This document shows, one piece after another, positions 42,654 through 52,175 of a stretch of 64,000 nt of DNA. The DNA lies in assembly GCA_965221195.1 (NCBI GenBank), contig OZ244864.1, positions 1,054,001 through 1,118,000 on the forward strand, given 5' to 3'. Position 1 is the first letter of the stretch. Each line of letters starts with the position of its first letter. The notes below the pieces were generated by a model, which was not told the DNA's origin, made no database searches, and saw only the letters and a list, made by a program, of their open reading frames with translations. The position numbers and the translations under genes were made by a program. This stretch comes from Poriferisodalis sp965221195 (GTDB taxonomy: Bacteria > Actinomycetota > Acidimicrobiia > Acidimicrobiales > Poriferisodalaceae).

Positions 42654-43727
42654 TTAGAGGGAGCGGGCGAAGTCAGCTAGCGCTGCGGCCGAAGCGGCGT
42701 ACACCTCGGGCATGGCTGCACGGAAGATGACATCGCCTGCGTGACAGGTGCCGTTGACGGTGCGAGCCTGAGCGCTGTTGCCGGCTGCTAGCAACTTGTG
42801 GAAGTAGGCGAGTCCCTCGTCGCGCAGCGGGTCGAGTTCGTTCACCGAGATGACGTGCGGTGGCAGGTCTGTCAGGTCTTCCACGGTGGCATGCAGCGGC
42901 CACGCCAGCGGATTGGTGGCATCCGACCCGCCGAGGTCGTACAGCTTGGCAATGCCGCTCATGTTCTCGCAGCCCAAGAAGTACTGGTCGTTCTCGGTGA
43001 GCGACGGCAGGCCAGCAGGTGGTTTGGCGTAAGCACGAGAAATGTACGGGCACTGCGCGAACACGCCGTCGATGATGTCGAGATAGCCGTCGCGCTTGGC
43101 TTTGAGTGTTGTGGCCAGCGCTAGGTTGCCGCCGCCGGATTCGCCTGAGACGGTGATTGTTGACACTCCGAGAGCCGCTTTGTTGGCGGCCACCCACTGC
43201 AGTCCCGCCGCACAGTCGTTGAGTCCGGCTGGGAACGGGTGATTGCCGAGCTTGCCACCGCCGTTGCGGAACTCCACACCAACTGCGACGAGGCCTCGCG
43301 AGGCCAGTTCGTTGCGCCACGCCACGTACGACAGCCCAGTGGCTGACAGCAGCACCATGCCGCCGCCATGAATGTGGTACACGCACGGCAGCGGGCCCGA
43401 CGCATCTGCGGGGCGATGGATGAACAGTGTGACGTCGTTGTCGTCTACCCCGCGGATCACCTCAGTGCTCGACACCACGCCGTCGGGGGGCGTTTGGTCG
43501 GCGAAGAGTGTGTCGAAGAGCATCTCAAAGCCGGGCTCGGCTTCGTTTACCCAGGCGTGCAGATCGTCGGGTGCCGAAGCGTCACTGATCGGACTCGGCG
43601 CGCCGTGCCCGTCAAGACCCATAGCCGCCAAAACTGCCACCATGCGTGGATCAGCGCGCGGGTCGGTGCCGATCGTCATGTTCGGATCGCCAAGCCGTCC
43701 CGGCAGGTGTACTTCTGTTGTGCTCAT
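42654..43727 (-). CDS. Alpha/beta hydrolase of the GDXG (hormone-sensitive lipase-like) family
   Basis: 357 residues. Oxyanion motif HGGG at 120-123, nucleophile Ser197 in SGESGGGNLAL, acid Asp299 in NELDPLRDEG, and His329 in TCHAGD give a complete triad. It would hydrolyse short- to medium-chain esters in the cytoplasm. The N-terminal ~80 residues form the family's cap. It lies downstream of the acyl-CoA carboxylase genes on the same strand, 116 bases away, so it may be part of the same catabolic unit. Confidence 0.87.
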   Translation of the reverse strand: MSTTEVHLPGRLGDPNMTIGTDPRADPRMVAVLAAMGLDGHGAPSPISDASAPDDLHAWVNEAEPGFEMLFDTLFADQTPPDGVVSSTEVIRGVDDNDVTLFIHRPADASGPLPCVYHIHGGGMVLLSATGLSYVAWRNELASRGLVAVGVEFRNGGGKLGNHPFPAGLNDCAAGLQWVAANKAALGVSTITVSGESGGGNLALATTLKAKRDGYLDIIDGVFAQCPYISRAYAKPPAGLPSLTENDQYFLGCENMSGIAKLYDLGGSDATNPLAWPLHATVEDLTDLPPHVISVNELDPLRDEGLAYFHKLLAAGNSAQARTVNGTCHAGDVIFRAAMPEVYAASAAALADFARSL

Positions 43728-43793
43728 GTGAGTCCCCCTGTCCGCCCGGTGCCCCCATGCTCCGTGCGCAGCCCCAACAATAGTTGCTCGCAG

Positions 43794-43834
43794 GGTCCCA
43801 GTGTGGTCCCAGTGTGGGGTTGTGGTCCCAGTGT
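43794..43834. repeat. GGTCCCAGTGT triplicate in the carboxylase-hydrolase gap
   Basis: The 11-mer occurs at 43794, 43805 and 43824; the last two are followed by GGGGT. It sits just beyond the carboxylase alpha-subunit stop (43844) in a 116-bp gap. Replication slippage is the simplest origin; no hairpin is evident. Confidence 0.7.
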
Positions 43835-43843
43835 GGGGTGCAG

Positions 43844-46060
43844 CTATTCGTGAGGTGTGACGACGACGAGCAGTTCGCCGTTGTCAACTTGGTTGCCTTG
43901 CACAGCGTGAACTTCGGCCACCGTTGCGTCGGCGGGCGCGGTGATCTGGTGCTCCATCTTCATGGCCTCTAGCACTACGAGCACTCCACCAGCACTCACC
44001 TCGTCACCTGCACTGACGTTGACGAGCAGAACCTTGCCGGGCATGGGCGCAACCAAGCCGCCTTCAACGGATTGGACATCGGCAATGGGGAAGCGAGATC
44101 GCTGCACGAACGTGACCGATCCACCCACCGGCCCGGTTGCGTACCAGCGGTCGGCGCGTCGGCTGACTTGCCATGCACCGCGATAACCAGCCAAGCCAGG
44201 AACGGGAATCTCAAGGTCAACAACTGCGTCAACATCGCCGCTGCTGTCGGCATCGGTCGAGCGCTGCAGGCACTCGGTGGTAGGGCACCGATCTAGCGGC
44301 TCTATCGGACACAGATCTATGCGGTGGGTCCGCACCGACCAGTCGCTAAACGGCGCGGTGTCGTCGCCGACACCCGAATAGGGATTTCCCGGCGACAGTT
44401 GGCCCACGCGCATCTGCCAGGTGCCGTCGCCTCGGCGGCGGTACTGCACGCTGGTCTCAACGAGGTCGTCCCCGAGCGCAGCCGACAGAGGCAGGATTTC
44501 ATCGGGCATGACGCTGTTGCGGTAACCCGAGGCCATAAATCCCAGCGAGGCGGCCTGTTGCCGGTTGCATTCCTGAGATGCCAACGCAACCGCCACAGCC
44601 GCCTTATGCACAAACTGCTGTTGCTGTGCCGGTTCTGCTGCGGCTAGGCCACCGCTTGGCTGGTTCCCCTCGGTATCGCCGCTGTTGCCGAAGTACACCC
44701 GGTCGATGAAATCCGTCGTAGTGTCGCCCGCCAAGAACTCGTCACTGCGTAGCACCGAGCACAGGAAGTCTCGGTTGGTGACAACGCCGCCGAGTCGCGT
44801 GCGTTCAAGCGCTAAAGCCAGCCCGAGCGCAGCTTCGGTGCGCGTCGGAGCCGCCATCACCACCTTGGCCAGCATCGGATCGAATTCGGTACCGACCACA
44901 GAGCCAACCTCAATGCCCGAATCGAAGCGGGCGCCCAGTTCGGTTGCGGGCGCCCACAACTCCACCGTGCCGGTCGCAGGCAAGAAGCCCTTAGCTGGGT
45001 CTTCTGCATACAGCCTGGCTTCGATGGCGTGTCCGCAAACGGACAGGTCGTCTTGGTCGTAGCCGAGTTCTTCACCGGCGGCAACACGAATCTGCTCGCG
45101 CACAAGATCGAGGCCGGTGATGGCTTCGGTTACTGGATGTTCAACCTGCAGGCGAGTGTTTACTTCAAGGAACCAGAACTCGGCGTCGTCGCCGCTGCCT
45201 TCAAGCAGAAACTCCACCGTACCGGCTGAGTGATAGCCGATTGCGCGAACGGCTGCGACCGCTGCGGTACCCATGCGCTCGCGCAACGCTGGGGTCATTG
45301 CGGGTGAAGGTGCTTCCTCGATTACTTTTTGATGACGCCGTTGGATGGAGCATTCCCGCTCAAAGCAATGCACGATTGTTCCGTGCATATCGCCCAAAAC
45401 TTGGATCTCTACATGGCGTGGAGCAGCTAAATGGCGCTCGATGAACACTGTGTCGTCGCCGAACGCTCCGGCGGCTTCGCGGCGGGCGGCTGCAACGGCA
45501 TCGGCCAGCGCATCGGGGTCGTTGACGATCCGCATTCCCTTGCCGCCACCACCGGCTGACGCTTTGACGAGCACCCCGAAGCCGATATTGGTTGCGGCCA
45601 AGAGCAGTTCTTCATAGCCCATGTTGTCGGTGACGGGCACCGACGGCAGCGTCGGAACACCCGCCGCCACCATCACTTCTTTGGCGGCCAACTTGTCGCC
45701 CATTGCCGCCATCGCCCCGGGAGGCGGACCAACCCAAATGAGGCCGGCATCGATGACTGCTTGGGCGAATGTTGCGTTCTCAGATAGGAAGCCGTAGCCG
45801 GGATGGATGGCATCTGCGCCGCTGTTCGTTGCAGCGTCAACCAATTTGTCGCTTGACAGATATGTGTCGATTGTCGTGCGGCCACCGAGCGGCACAGACA
45901 AGTCGGCGTCGCGAACGAAAGGCGCTTCGGCATCACCGTCGGCGTAGACGGCGACAGTTGAGATGCCCATCGACCTTGCCGTGCGGAAGATCCTGCGGGC
46001 TATCTCACCGCGGTTAGCGACGAGCAAGCGCCGGATCGGACGGGGCTGGGTACTGCTCAT
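43844..46060 (-). CDS. Acyl-CoA carboxylase alpha subunit (biotin carboxylase plus biotin carrier)
   Basis: 738 residues. Residues 10-455 are a complete biotin carboxylase: RLLVANRGEIARRIFRTAR, ATP-grasp KASAGGGGKGMRIV, and EMNTRLQVEHP-like FLEVNTRLQVEHPVTEAITG. The C-terminal biotin carrier domain has VLEAMKMEHQI with Lys701 as the biotinylated residue, preceded by GLVAPMPGKVLLV. The ~170-residue middle is the usual linker. With the carboxyltransferase encoded 12 bases upstream it forms a two-subunit carboxylase of the methylcrotonyl-, geranyl- or propionyl-CoA class. Confidence 0.93.
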   Translation of the reverse strand: MSSTQPRPIRRLLVANRGEIARRIFRTARSMGISTVAVYADGDAEAPFVRDADLSVPLGGRTTIDTYLSSDKLVDAATNSGADAIHPGYGFLSENATFAQAVIDAGLIWVGPPPGAMAAMGDKLAAKEVMVAAGVPTLPSVPVTDNMGYEELLLAATNIGFGVLVKASAGGGGKGMRIVNDPDALADAVAAARREAAGAFGDDTVFIERHLAAPRHVEIQVLGDMHGTIVHCFERECSIQRRHQKVIEEAPSPAMTPALRERMGTAAVAAVRAIGYHSAGTVEFLLEGSGDDAEFWFLEVNTRLQVEHPVTEAITGLDLVREQIRVAAGEELGYDQDDLSVCGHAIEARLYAEDPAKGFLPATGTVELWAPATELGARFDSGIEVGSVVGTEFDPMLAKVVMAAPTRTEAALGLALALERTRLGGVVTNRDFLCSVLRSDEFLAGDTTTDFIDRVYFGNSGDTEGNQPSGGLAAAEPAQQQQFVHKAAVAVALASQECNRQQAASLGFMASGYRNSVMPDEILPLSAALGDDLVETSVQYRRRGDGTWQMRVGQLSPGNPYSGVGDDTAPFSDWSVRTHRIDLCPIEPLDRCPTTECLQRSTDADSSGDVDAVVDLEIPVPGLAGYRGAWQVSRRADRWYATGPVGGSVTFVQRSRFPIADVQSVEGGLVAPMPGKVLLVNVSAGDEVSAGGVLVVLEAMKMEHQITAPADATVAEVHAVQGNQVDNGELLVVVTPHE

Positions 46061-46072
46061 TGATTGTCGGCC

Positions 46073-47698
46073 TTACATCCGGAAGACGCCGAATCCGTCG
46101 GCACCTTTGACGATGTTGTTGTGGCACACCGACAGCGACATCGCAATCACATCGCGGGTGTCGCGAGGGTCAATGATGCCGTCATCGGTGACGCGCCCAC
46201 TGGCGTATGCAGCCAGCGACTTCAGCTCGTGATAGTGCTCCACCTGCTCGGTTATCTTGCGGTCGGCTTCGGCATCAAATTCGACACCACGGCGCATCGC
46301 CTGGCCTCGCCGAACAATCGACATCACCCCAGCGATCTGCTTTGGGCCCATAATCGCGATCTTGGCGGTTGGCCACAGATACGTGAATCGGGTGTTGAAC
46401 GCACGACCAGACATGCCGTAGTTACCTGCGCCGTAGCTGTTGCCCAAGATGACGGTGATATGGGGCACCGTTGAGTTCGACACAGCATTGATCATTTTTG
46501 AGCCGTTCTTAACGATGCCTCCCTGCTCGAAGTCTTTGCCGACCATGTAGCCGGTGATGTTCTGCAAAAACACCAGCGGGATGTCTTGCTGGTTGCACAA
46601 CTGGATGAACTGTGTGGCTTTGTTGGCACTTTCGCTAAACAGCGGTCCGTTGTTGCCCAGCATCCCCACCGGATAGCCATGAACAGACGCCCAGCCGCAG
46701 ATGAGCGTGGTGCCGTAGCGAGCCTTGAACTCCTCAAAGCGGGAACCGTCAACGATGCGGGCGATGACCTCGCGGCAATCGATCATGGCTTGGAGGTCTC
46801 GCGGCATCAGCCCGAGCAGCTCTTGGGGGTCGTGTACGGGTGGGTCAGCCGGCATCGTCGGGCCCGGTCCGAGCTTGCGCCAGTTCAGATGTGCCACCAC
46901 TTCCCGGCAGATACGCAGCGCCTCGGCCTCGTCTTGCGCGAGATAGTCGGCGAGCCCTGAGACCTCGGCATGCATTTGCGCCCCGCCCAGCGTCTCGTCG
47001 TCGGAGTCTTCGCCGGTGGCCATCTTCACCAGCGGCGGTCCTCCTAAGAACACCTTGGACTGGTTGGCGATGAAGATGTTGTAATCGCTCATGCCGGGTT
47101 GGTAGGCACCCCCCGCAGTTGAGCTGCCGAACACCACCGCAATTGAGGGAATCTTCAGTTTCGACAGCTCGGTGACATCGTAGAAAAGCCTGCCCGATTC
47201 AGCGAAGTGGCCTTCTTGCTCGCGCATCTGGCGCTCGGGATCGTCGTCGCCGCGCAAGTCGCCGCCGGCCGACTCCACGAACTGGATGTACGGCAGGCGG
47301 TTGTCGCGGGCGATCTCAATGGCCCGCATTATCTTGCGTCCGGCGAAGCTGGTGATGGCACCACCGAGCACCGTGGGGTCGTTGCCTTCGATCATGCACT
47401 CAACGCCGCTCACCACGCCTATACCCATCACCAGCCCGCCACCGACGGCATAGTTAGAGCAGTAGCCGGCCAGCGAGCTGATCTCAAAGAACGGCGAGTC
47501 GCGGTCAAGCACCATCGAGATGCGTTCTCGCACGGGCATCTTGGCGCGGCTGCGCATGCGAGCCATTGCCCGCGCCCCACCACCTACTGCGGCTTGCTGT
47601 TGCAGCTCGTCAAGTTCGGAGAGCTGGGTAGCCATGTCGTCGCAGTTCTGGGCGAACCACTTAGCGGAGGTGTCAACGTGAGATCGCAGTATTGGCAT
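46073..47698 (-). CDS. Acyl-CoA carboxylase beta subunit (carboxyltransferase)
   Basis: 541 residues from ATG 47698, preceded by GAGGG at five bases. Features of the carboxyltransferase crotonase fold are ALGGAITSFAGRKIMRA-like TVLGGAITSFAGRKIMRA, VFGSSTAGGAYQPGMSDY and NITGYMVGKDFEQGGIVKNG, with VILGNSYGAGNYGMSGRAF near the end. These match methylcrotonyl-CoA and geranyl-CoA carboxylase beta subunits better than propionyl-CoA ones (my judgement). Leucine or isoprenoid breakdown is thus likely. First gene of the two-gene operon; the gap upstream (47699-47893) holds no gene. Confidence 0.93.
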   Translation of the reverse strand: MPILRSHVDTSAKWFAQNCDDMATQLSELDELQQQAAVGGGARAMARMRSRAKMPVRERISMVLDRDSPFFEISSLAGYCSNYAVGGGLVMGIGVVSGVECMIEGNDPTVLGGAITSFAGRKIMRAIEIARDNRLPYIQFVESAGGDLRGDDDPERQMREQEGHFAESGRLFYDVTELSKLKIPSIAVVFGSSTAGGAYQPGMSDYNIFIANQSKVFLGGPPLVKMATGEDSDDETLGGAQMHAEVSGLADYLAQDEAEALRICREVVAHLNWRKLGPGPTMPADPPVHDPQELLGLMPRDLQAMIDCREVIARIVDGSRFEEFKARYGTTLICGWASVHGYPVGMLGNNGPLFSESANKATQFIQLCNQQDIPLVFLQNITGYMVGKDFEQGGIVKNGSKMINAVSNSTVPHITVILGNSYGAGNYGMSGRAFNTRFTYLWPTAKIAIMGPKQIAGVMSIVRRGQAMRRGVEFDAEADRKITEQVEHYHELKSLAAYASGRVTDDGIIDPRDTRDVIAMSLSVCHNNIVKGADGFGVFRM

Positions 47699-47893
47699 GT
47701 GACCCTCGCATGGTTGGCGCGAACTCAACGAATTCTGCATGACGCAGCCTCTGTTTGCTCCTCTGGTGCGTCAATTTCGTAACGACGCTCACGACCGCAA
47801 CCAAGATTTCCACGACTTGCAGCACGCCATCTTCAAGAACGCTTAGCACGATTTTGCATCTAGATGCTGCAACATCGGAGGCGTGGCGTTGTT

Positions 47894-48664
47894 TCAGCAG
47901 GGATAGTCGGTGGGCCCCATGCTGTTGGCTTGCCATAGATTTCGCTGGTGTACGTTCGGACCGGGCCAGTCGGGTTGGCGGTGGCCCACGCCACCTCCGA
48001 CTGAGACGTGGTCGCCGTCGGTGAACGGACCGTTGTCGTTGATCCACAGCGATCGACTGTCTGGGTCGTAGCGCGTGTCCGGGCGCGGAAGCATGAGCAT
48101 GAAATAGATCAAGTCTCCCTCGCCTCGCCGCTGAAGTTTTGATTGTGGTTCGCTCTGTTGGGCGCCACCATGACTGTAGGTGGAAAGAACGTGTACGTAG
48201 GGCTCTTCGATGATGAGATAGCCGCAAACATCAAACCAATATCGGTCCTCATAAGGATTGAAATCCCACATGCCTGCGAATTCTGCTAAAGGAGCATCAG
48301 GGACAGGCCTCTTTGTTCTTATTGGCAGAGGTGGCCGAGCGAACGAGAACGTTCCACTCACGAAGCCCGCATAGGCCGCAGCGGCTCTCTCAGCCATTTC
48401 TCTGACCAGTGGCCCACACGAGTACGAGTCCGCTGCACAGTCTGCCATAGAGTTGTCTATGGACACCGAAGATCCAGACAACCGGTTTAGGTAATGTAAA
48501 CACTTGCCGTCACCAGAGGACAGGCAGCGCAGCACTCTTCCCTCGCTGTTGACTTCCTCTGCGAGCGAACTGTGTTCCTGACGACTTTCAGCAAAGTCAT
48601 CTCTGTTAGTACAGCCAACTATAACTGAGGCAGCTAATGCTAATGCCAACAGTTTGCGAGACAT
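47894..48664 (-). CDS. Predicted lipoprotein of unknown function
   Basis: 256 residues from ATG 48664. MSRKLLALALAASVIVGC is a short lipoprotein signal with Cys18 as the lipidation site, so it should be anchored outside the membrane. The mature part has several Cys (RCLSSGDGKC, CAADSYSCG) that may form disulfides and a Trp/Tyr-rich centre (MWDFNPYEDRYWFDVCGYL). It ends DHVSVGGGVGHRQPDW and further. No known family recognised. It is more AT-rich than its neighbours. Confidence 0.6.
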   Translation of the reverse strand: MSRKLLALALAASVIVGCTNRDDFAESRQEHSSLAEEVNSEGRVLRCLSSGDGKCLHYLNRLSGSSVSIDNSMADCAADSYSCGPLVREMAERAAAAYAGFVSGTFSFARPPLPIRTKRPVPDAPLAEFAGMWDFNPYEDRYWFDVCGYLIIEEPYVHVLSTYSHGGAQQSEPQSKLQRRGEGDLIYFMLMLPRPDTRYDPDSRSLWINDNGPFTDGDHVSVGGGVGHRQPDWPGPNVHQRNLWQANSMGPTDYPC

Positions 48665-48925
48665 CTCCTGCAACACCAAGACACGTTTCCTGAGCTCAAA
48701 CTCTCATTCAATGGTCACATGGTTGGCCACCATTACGTCAACTCCGAGCGTCCGCCGTCGAACATGGCATTTGTGGGTTTCACAGGAATTGTCTCCCAAA
48801 TTACTCGTTCAGCCGTCGTTGCCATGGTACCTTCGGCCCAGAAAGCCCCATGAGCACCAGCGCGAAGAACCAAGTTCTGGGACCGGAACTCTGTTCGGGG
48901 TTACTGCAACGGTGACCTGCTGTGC

Positions 48926-48967
48926 CATGAACCCATAGCCATGAACCCGTAGCTATGAACCCATAGC
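48926..48967 (+). repeat. 14-bp tandem repeat x3 of minimal ATG-AAC-CCR-TAG frames
   Basis: Three units (CATGAACCCATAGC type) have ATG at 48927, 48941 and 48955, each encoding Met-Asn-Pro then TAG. The third stop ends one base before the esterase ATG at 48968. The array occupies the place of the ribosome site. The rest of the 303-bp gap 48665-48926 is a divergent promoter region with no gene seen. Confidence 0.85.
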
Positions 48968-49774
48968 ATGTCCGCCGTGGCTGACTTGGGCGCTTGGCCT
49001 ATTGACACGCACTTGCTTCATCGGTCTGATGCAGGTCGGAGTTATCAGGTGTGGGTGGCGTTTCCGATGGGTTACCAGCCCGACGCAGCTAGCGCCTACC
49101 CGCTCGTTGTGTGCTGCGATGCCCCGTGGACGTTCGGCACCGCAGTTGACACCACCCGCCTTTTGTCCATGTCACGGGAGACACCGCGTTGCGTGGTGGC
49201 TGGCATTGCCCATAACACGGCCGACTTGCGTGAGATGCTCGACCTTCGCGCCATCGACTTCACTGTGACACCGGCGCAAGCTCCGCCAATGACGGGCATT
49301 CGGGTTCCGGTCGCGGAAACCGGTCAAGCTGAACCATTCCGTCAATGGCTCGCTTCCGACGTGCTTCCGCTGCTGTACCGCCGCTACCACGTGGGTGAGG
49401 CCACGTACGTGGGCCACTCATTCACAGCGCTGTTCGGTTTGCATGTGCTCTTCAACACCCCGGACATGTTCAACCGCTACCTGCTGGCGAGTCCGTCGGT
49501 GTGGTGGGATCGAGAGGCCGACGGCGACGGGGTCATGTTCCGTTTAGAAACCGAGCACGCCGCCGCTGGACGCGATCCCGCTGTCAAGGTGTTTATGTCG
49601 ATGGGCGAACACGAGACCGACGACTACTCACCCCAAGCCAAGTTCTGGGATCAGATATCGGCACGCGGTTACCGCAACCTCGACCTGAGATGGCACGTCT
49701 TTGCGGGCGAGAACCACAACACCGTGGTCGGCCCAGCTGTTAGCCGGGGCCTGCGGACGCTCTACGCCAACTAA
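48968..49774 (+). CDS. Putative esterase, alpha/beta hydrolase (esterase D/IroE-like)
   Basis: 268 residues. The nucleophile elbow is YVGHSFTALFGLHVLF with Ser in GHSFT. LASPSVWWDREAD after it is a hallmark of IroE/Fes-like and esterase-D-like enzymes. MSMGEHETDDYSPQA and VFAGENHNTVVGPAV hold the likely acid and His. No signal peptide is present. It may hydrolyse siderophore or other aryl esters. The ATG at 48968 is immediately preceded by three Met-Asn-Pro-stop repeats and has no ribosome site; a GTG at 48977 is an alternative start. Confidence 0.75.
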   Translation: MSAVADLGAWPIDTHLLHRSDAGRSYQVWVAFPMGYQPDAASAYPLVVCCDAPWTFGTAVDTTRLLSMSRETPRCVVAGIAHNTADLREMLDLRAIDFTVTPAQAPPMTGIRVPVAETGQAEPFRQWLASDVLPLLYRRYHVGEATYVGHSFTALFGLHVLFNTPDMFNRYLLASPSVWWDREADGDGVMFRLETEHAAAGRDPAVKVFMSMGEHETDDYSPQAKFWDQISARGYRNLDLRWHVFAGENHNTVVGPAVSRGLRTLYAN

Positions 49775-49867
49775 CTCAACGCCAACTTAGAGGCGCGTCA
49801 CGCTCTATGTTTGCGCAAGCGCGAACGCGAACGCAGAGGGCGACGACTGCATGATGGGCACAGCCGA

Positions 49868-51016
49868 ATGACAGGCACAACATCGCAAGCCGACAACGCC
49901 GTCGCGACACCCGAAGTAACTGTCAGCCGACTCGCGCGGCTGCTGCGCCCGTTCGTCGGCATCGCAGTGCCAGCTACCGCAGCAACAGCCGCGCTCTTGG
50001 TAGGAGCGGTGATGCTCCTCGCCTTCGGCGCGAACCCGCTTGTGGCGTACCGAGAACTCCTCACAGGTGCGTTCGGCGGTGCCGACAATCTTGCCGACAC
50101 TGCGGTGCGAGCCATGCCGCTCGCGCTCGTTGGGGTGGGCATCTGTATTGCGTTTCGCACCGATGTCATCAACATCGGTGGTGAAGGTCAGATCATCTTG
50201 GGCGCAATTGCCGCAACGGTTACTTCCATGGCATTCGACGACCTGCCTCGGGTGTTGCTAGTGCCGATGGTCATCGTCGCTGGAGCGCTTGGCGGTGGCT
50301 TTTGGGGTGCCATACCTGGCGCGCTTAAGGCGTACGCGGGTGTAAACGAGATCTTGTCCACCATCATGATGAACATCGTGGCGGCCCACTTCTTGAGTTT
50401 CTTGCTGCAAGATTTGCTCATCGAGCCAGGCGCTATCAAGATCCAACAGACCCGCCGGCTCAGTGAGAACGCTGATCTGCCGTTGCTGCCCGGCGGCACG
50501 CGGCTGCACATTGGTGTGCTCATTGCGATCCTCGTTGCGGTGCTGGGCTACCTCTTGTTGTTCCGCAGCGCGCTTGGCATGCGACTGCGGGCTGTCGGCC
50601 ACAACCCCGATGCCTCTCAGTACGCAGGCATGGCCGTGAAGAAGAGCATCACCCAAGCACTCGCATTCAGCGGGGCCTGCTGCGGCATTGCCGGAGCGGT
50701 GCTGGTGTTCGGCAGCGAATCGCATCGTCTCATCGGCGAGGGTGGCGCTGCCGCGTTCACCCAAAACGCTGGCTTCAACGGCATCGTTGCTGCACTGTTC
50801 GGTGCCTTGCATCCGATCTTGGTGGCACCGGCATCGTTCCTGTTCGGCGGCCTGCTCACCGGCGGCAGCGACATGCAACGGGCAGTTCAAGTGCCTGCTG
50901 CTTTGGTGGTGGCGCTCAACGGCGTGGTTGTGGTGTTTGTGGTGGGGAGCCTGCGGCTGCGAGACCGACTGCGCACCTGGGCAGGCGACATATCGAGCTA
51001 CGGCGGCCGAGCATGA
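49868..51016 (+). CDS. BMP-type ABC importer permease 1 (nucleoside/simple sugar)
   Basis: 382 residues from ATG 49868. About nine membrane helices, with TDVINIGGEGQIILGAIAAT and GVNEILSTIMMNIVAAHFLS characteristic of YufP/BmpC-like permeases, and VGHNPDASQYAGMAVKK as the EAA-like coupling loop. It opens a cluster whose other members are a second permease, a BMP-family lipoprotein and a double ATPase. The stop overlaps the next start by four bases. Likely substrates are purine or other nucleosides; related systems also carry sugars. Confidence 0.88.
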   Translation: MTGTTSQADNAVATPEVTVSRLARLLRPFVGIAVPATAATAALLVGAVMLLAFGANPLVAYRELLTGAFGGADNLADTAVRAMPLALVGVGICIAFRTDVINIGGEGQIILGAIAATVTSMAFDDLPRVLLVPMVIVAGALGGGFWGAIPGALKAYAGVNEILSTIMMNIVAAHFLSFLLQDLLIEPGAIKIQQTRRLSENADLPLLPGGTRLHIGVLIAILVAVLGYLLLFRSALGMRLRAVGHNPDASQYAGMAVKKSITQALAFSGACCGIAGAVLVFGSESHRLIGEGGAAAFTQNAGFNGIVAALFGALHPILVAPASFLFGGLLTGGSDMQRAVQVPAALVVALNGVVVVFVVGSLRLRDRLRTWAGDISSYGGRA

Positions 51017-51945
51017 GCGACTTCTTCACAGCGAGCGTGCTAGTGGCCACTTTGGCGTCTGGCATCCGGCTCGCAACGCCGTTCTTGTTGGCGGCACTGG
51101 GCGAGACTGTCGGCCAACGAGCCGGCGTGCTGAATCTAGGCGTTGAAGGCGTCATGCTGATTGGCGCGTATGCCGCTTACATCACGGCACTGCGGACCGG
51201 CAGTGTTCTCGCTGGCGTGTTGGCGGCTGTGGGCGCTGGTGCGCTCATGGGCATCTTGTACGCCTTCATCACCGTCGTGATGCACGCCACACAGGGCATC
51301 AGCGGCATCGGCATCTTCTTGTTCGGACTCGGATTCACCGATTTGCTGTTCCGCCAGCAAGTCGGCACTCCGGTGCCGATCGATGGCCTTCGCGGTCTCG
51401 ACATGGGTGCGTTGTCTGACATGCCGCTGCTGGGGGAACTGCTGTTTAGCCACAACGCGCTCACCTACGTTTCTTTCGCTCTGGTCCCGGTGGTGTGGTT
51501 CGTAATGAATCGGACCACGTTCGGACTGAACGTCCGAGCGGTTGGCGAGACGCCTGAAGCGGCCGACACGCTGGGTGTGCGCGTCAACATGGTGCGCACG
51601 CAGGCGATCATTATCGGCAACGTGATGGCCGGCCTCGCGGGCGGCACACTGGCCCTCGATGTCGGCATCTTCCAACAAAACCTCACGTCTGGGCAAGGGT
51701 TCATCGCCGTAGCTCTGGTGTACTTCGGAGCGTGGCGGTCCAGTGGGGTGATGGCCGGGGCGTTGCTGTTCGGCGTTGTGTCATCCACCGTTCTGCAGCT
51801 CAAGACCCTTGGGGTAATCGTTGGTGCCAGTTCAACTATCGCTGCGATGGCGCCGGCGATCTTGACCATCGTGGTGCTCGTGCTCGTCAGCCGTCGCATC
51901 GGGGCGCCGTCAGCGTTGACGGTGCCGTTCCAACGAGACGGCTGA
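51013..51945 (+). CDS. BMP-type ABC importer permease 2
   Basis: 310 residues; ATG overlaps the stop of permease 1 (ATGA). Helices and motifs follow the YufQ/BmpD pattern: RLATPFLLAALGETVGQRAGVLNLG, then VEGVMLIGAYAAYITAL and RAVGETPEAADTLGVRVNMVR as the ATPase-coupling loop. It pairs with permease 1 to form the channel. The 230-bp gap that follows (51946-52175) has no gene and may carry the binding-protein promoter, which would allow separate high expression of that protein. Confidence 0.9.
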   Translation: MSDFFTASVLVATLASGIRLATPFLLAALGETVGQRAGVLNLGVEGVMLIGAYAAYITALRTGSVLAGVLAAVGAGALMGILYAFITVVMHATQGISGIGIFLFGLGFTDLLFRQQVGTPVPIDGLRGLDMGALSDMPLLGELLFSHNALTYVSFALVPVVWFVMNRTTFGLNVRAVGETPEAADTLGVRVNMVRTQAIIIGNVMAGLAGGTLALDVGIFQQNLTSGQGFIAVALVYFGAWRSSGVMAGALLFGVVSSTVLQLKTLGVIVGASSTIAAMAPAILTIVVLVLVSRRIGAPSALTVPFQRDG

Positions 51946-52175
51946 GCGGCTACCGGCGAAAGGTCTGTTGAGAGATCACCAAGATGCGTTCCGGCTTCGC
52001 AACCGCCGCGACATACCGCCGGAACATGATCTTCACAGTGTGGGGGCGCGCCGGGTTTCAGGCGTGACCTAGCATCGCCCTCTAACAGGGAGGCTTCGCT
52101 TGGTGTCGCCTGCGGACGCGCTGTGGATGCGTTGTTGAGCGGAGGCACCCAAGTGGCCAATTCGGGAGGGTTCAC

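Noticed and set aside
47207..47782. 191-codon plus-strand frame
   Set aside because: Antisense to the carboxyltransferase gene; no motif.
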